Assembly: GCA_027026295.1 (NCBI GenBank)
Contig: JALVOR010000020.1
Span: forward strand, 666 to 7,644
Length of the DNA: 6,979 bases
From: Anaerolineales bacterium
GTDB taxonomy: Bacteria > Chloroflexota > Anaerolineae > Anaerolineales > DRMV01
Direction of reading: 5' to 3'
Shown here: positions 4,815 to 6,979 of the stretch, piece by piece
How the letters are laid out: each line of letters begins with the position of its first letter
Position numbering within the stretch: position 1 is the first letter of the stretch
Made by a program: the position numbers and the translations under genes
The notes under the pieces: generated by a model
Told to the model about the DNA's origin: nothing
Seen by the model: only the letters and a program-made list of their open reading frames with translations
The model's database searches: none

Positions 4815-6979
4815 ATGTTCGTCCACCTCCACGTCCACTCCGAATACTCCCTCCTTGACGGCCTGCCCAAGGTCAAAGCCCTTGCCGAGGCTGCCGCTGC
4901 GATGGAAATGCCCGCCCTCGCGCTCACCGACCACGGCGTGATGTACGGCGCGGTGGAATTCTACAAGGCCGCCAAAGCCGCTAACATCAAGCCCATCATC
5001 GGCATGGAAGCCTACCTCGCCGCCCGCCGCATGACCGACAAGGACAGAAAGATCTTCCACCTGCTGCTGCTGGCGCAGAACAACACCGGCTACAAAAACC
5101 TGATGAAACTCGCCAGCGCCGCCCAACTGGAAGGCTTCTATTACAAACCCCGCATTGACCGCGAAATCCTTGCCGAGCACGCCGAAGGCCTGATAGCCAC
5201 CACCGGCTGCCTTTCTGGCGAAATTCCCCGCGCCATTCAGGAAGGCGACCTGGCAACCGCCCGCCAGAAAATGGCGTGGTATGTGGACGTCTTCGGGCGC
5301 GAGCGCTTCTTCGTGGAACTGCAATCCCACCAGATTCCCGAACTGGAAAGCATCAACCGCACCCTCATCGAAATGGCGCGGGAATTCGGCCTCAAACTGA
5401 TTGCCACCAACGACGTCCACTACATCAAACGCGAAGACGCCCGCCTGCAGGATGTGCTCATTGCCATTCAGACCGGCAAACTGCTCACCGACCCCAAACG
5501 GATGCGCATGGAAGACGACACCTACTACCTGCGCTCGCCGGAAGAGATGGCTTCCATTTTTGCCGAAGTGCCGGAAGCCATCGAAAACACCCTGCTGATC
5601 GCCGAAATGTGCAATGTACACTTGCGCTTCGCCAACGCCAAAGAGAAAGAAGACAAAACCAACTACAAACTGCCGCATTTCAAAGTGCCCGAAGGCCACA
5701 CCGCCGAAACCTACCTGCGCTACCTGTGCGAAAAAGGGTTGCAAGAACGCTACGGCGAGCGCGCCAACGCACCCGAAGTACGCGAGCGGCTGGAACATGA
5801 ACTCGGCATCATCCACAAAATGGGCTTCGATGCCTACTTCCTCATCGTGTGGGATCTGGTGGAATTCGCCCGCAAAAACGGCATCTGGTACAACGCCCGC
5901 GGCTCGGCGGCGGGTTCCATTGTGGCCTACGCGCTGCGCATCACCATGGTCGACCCGCTGGAACACGGCCTGATTTTCGAGCGCTTCCTCAACCCCGAGC
6001 GCGTTTCCATGCCCGATATCGACCTGGACTTCCCCGACGACCGCCGCGACGAACTGATGCTCTACTGCGCCGAGGAATATGACCCGGACAAGGTCGCCCA
6101 AATCATCACCTTCGGCACCATGAAAGCCCGCGCCGCGGTGCGCGATGTGGGGCGGGTGATGGACATCCCCGCGAGCGAGGTGGACTACGTCGCTAAACTG
6201 ATTCCCAACGTCCCCGGCAAGCCGGTTTCCCTTGACGACGTGCTTGGTTTCTCTGCCCAGCGGGAACAAAATGCCGAGAAACGCAAAGAGAAAGAAAGAC
6301 TCATCGTTCCCGAACTGGTGGAACTCTACAACAGCAAGGACGAAACCAAGGCCTATTTCCGCGAACTGCTCGACACCGCCCGCGCGATGGAAGGCGTCAC
6401 CCGCAATGTCGGTACCCACGCGGCGGGCGTCATCATCACCGACCTGCCGCTGACCGAATACGTGCCGATACACCGCACCACCAGCGACCCCAAAAACCTG
6501 CCCATCAAGAAAATCACCCAATACGAAATGTCCATCCTCGAAGACCTGGGGCTGCTGAAGGTGGACTTTTTGGGGCTTTCCACCCTCACGGTGATGGCGC
6601 GGGCGTGCCAACTCATCGAAGAGCGCCACGGCGTTCGCTACGACCTCTACAACATCCCCACCGACGACCCCGCATCCTACCGCCTGCTGGGGGCGGGCGA
6701 AACCGCGGGCGTCTTCCAGGTGGAAGGGCAGGGCATGAGCCGTTATCTCGTGGAGATGAAGCCTACGGAACTTTCCCACCTCATCGCCATGATTGCCCTC
6801 TACCGCCCCGGCCCGCTGGAGTTCATTCCCTCATACATTCGGCGGATGCACGGCGAAGAGGAACCCACCTACCGCCACCCTAAACTGGAACCCATCTTCC
6901 GCGAGACCTACGGCATTCCGGTTTATCAGGAACAAATCATGTTCGCGGCCATGGAACTGGCAGGCTACAGCGCCTCCGA
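4815..6979 (+). CDS. dnaE: DNA polymerase III alpha subunit DnaE (3' end beyond the window)
   Basis: DnaE is the catalytic subunit of the replicative polymerase. About 721 of the usual 1,150 or so residues are present. The N-terminal PHP domain opens with VHLHVHSEYSLLDG, and its likely metal ligands all appear intact: H6, H8, D15, H40, E65, H82, C132, D200 and H202. Polymerase motifs follow: GSAAGS in the palm, the catalytic pair D401 and D403 (MPDIDLDF) and the third aspartate D584 (KVDFLGLSTL). The fingers segment includes THAAGVIITD, GVFQVEGQGM and ALYRPGPLEF. The spacing from D403 to D584 is about 28 residues more than I recall for E. coli (D403 to D555), mostly from a charged segment near 478-500. 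The ATG is fixed by the PHP motif and lies one base after an octamer array, without a Shine-Dalgarno. The beta-clamp, OB and tau-binding parts are not seen. Confidence 0.97.
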   Translation, partial: MFVHLHVHSEYSLLDGLPKVKALAEAAAAMEMPALALTDHGVMYGAVEFYKAAKAANIKPIIGMEAYLAARRMTDKDRKIFHLLLLAQNNTGYKNLMKLASAAQLEGFYYKPRIDREILAEHAEGLIATTGCLSGEIPRAIQEGDLATARQKMAWYVDVFGRERFFVELQSHQIPELESINRTLIEMAREFGLKLIATNDVHYIKREDARLQDVLIAIQTGKLLTDPKRMRMEDDTYYLRSPEEMASIFAEVPEAIENTLLIAEMCNVHLRFANAKEKEDKTNYKLPHFKVPEGHTAETYLRYLCEKGLQERYGERANAPEVRERLEHELGIIHKMGFDAYFLIVWDLVEFARKNGIWYNARGSAAGSIVAYALRITMVDPLEHGLIFERFLNPERVSMPDIDLDFPDDRRDELMLYCAEEYDPDKVAQIITFGTMKARAAVRDVGRVMDIPASEVDYVAKLIPNVPGKPVSLDDVLGFSAQREQNAEKRKEKERLIVPELVELYNSKDETKAYFRELLDTARAMEGVTRNVGTHAAGVIITDLPLTEYVPIHRTTSDPKNLPIKKITQYEMSILEDLGLLKVDFLGLSTLTVMARACQLIEERHGVRYDLYNIPTDDPASYRLLGAGETAGVFQVEGQGMSRYLVEMKPTELSHLIAMIALYRPGPLEFIPSYIRRMHGEEEPTYRHPKLEPIFRETYGIPVYQEQIMFAAMELAGYSAS
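6246..6314 (+). other. Apparent extra charged segment within DnaE
   Basis: Residues about 478-500 include AEKRKEKER at 487-495 (nt 6273-6299). From the KLIP motif to the arginine-rich segment before THAAG I count 67 residues, against about 43 recalled for E. coli DnaE. The reading frame is kept. The underlying bases resemble the ACGCAAAG repeat at 1951-1990: the 10-mer AAACGCAAAG and the 7-mer GCCGAGA occur in both. Confidence 0.45.

Noticed and set aside
4794..6779. Long open frame on the minus strand (661 codons) opposite dnaE
   Set aside because: It is a shadow of dnaE codon bias. Its translation is rich in Gly, Phe, His and Val with no domain, while the + strand shows unmistakable DnaE motifs.

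Overview
The window reads almost entirely left to right: every gene I can support is on the + strand. The organism looks like a GC-rich environmental bacterium. Chloroflexota (Anaerolineae-like) is my best guess, because short degenerate repeats in nearly every gap, a free-standing 23S-IVS-type four-helix-bundle gene and a bacterial DnaE with a complete-looking PHP domain fit that group. This rests on general impression, not on a search.

Region 1 (1-1500) is a small signalling-type unit. A sigma70-like promoter (about 56-83) precedes two translationally coupled genes with strong Shine-Dalgarno sequences: a stand-alone Aer-like PAS protein (216-704) and a PhnD-type substrate-binding protein without a signal peptide (701-1444). 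A hairpin (1472-1498) probably ends the unit. Neither protein carries an output domain, so their partner is outside the window or unknown.

Region 2 (1539-6979) looks like a housekeeping run. It holds a four-TM membrane protein (1572-1952) whose ATG sits 6 nt after a perfect TATAAT, an M24 metallopeptidase (2018-3253), tsaD for tRNA t6A synthesis (3288-4310), an S23/IVS-type four-helix-bundle protein (4339-4710), and dnaE, the replicative DNA polymerase III alpha subunit (4815 to the window edge, incomplete). Gaps are short (28-104 nt), so co-transcription is plausible. None of the last four genes has a convincing Shine-Dalgarno.

The most interesting structure is between tsaD and dnaE. The four-helix-bundle gene is bracketed by two arrays of the same 8-base unit in opposite orientation: four degenerate copies on the left ending exactly at its ATG, and twelve near-perfect copies on the right ending one base before the dnaE ATG. 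In RNA the arrays can pair and loop out the gene. That is the architecture known for intervening sequences in 23S rRNA, but here it lies between two protein genes. A different array, of 7-base units, fills the gap before tsaD, and a third repeat type (ACGCAAAG) lies before the M24 gene, with a similar stretch inside an apparently extra segment of DnaE.
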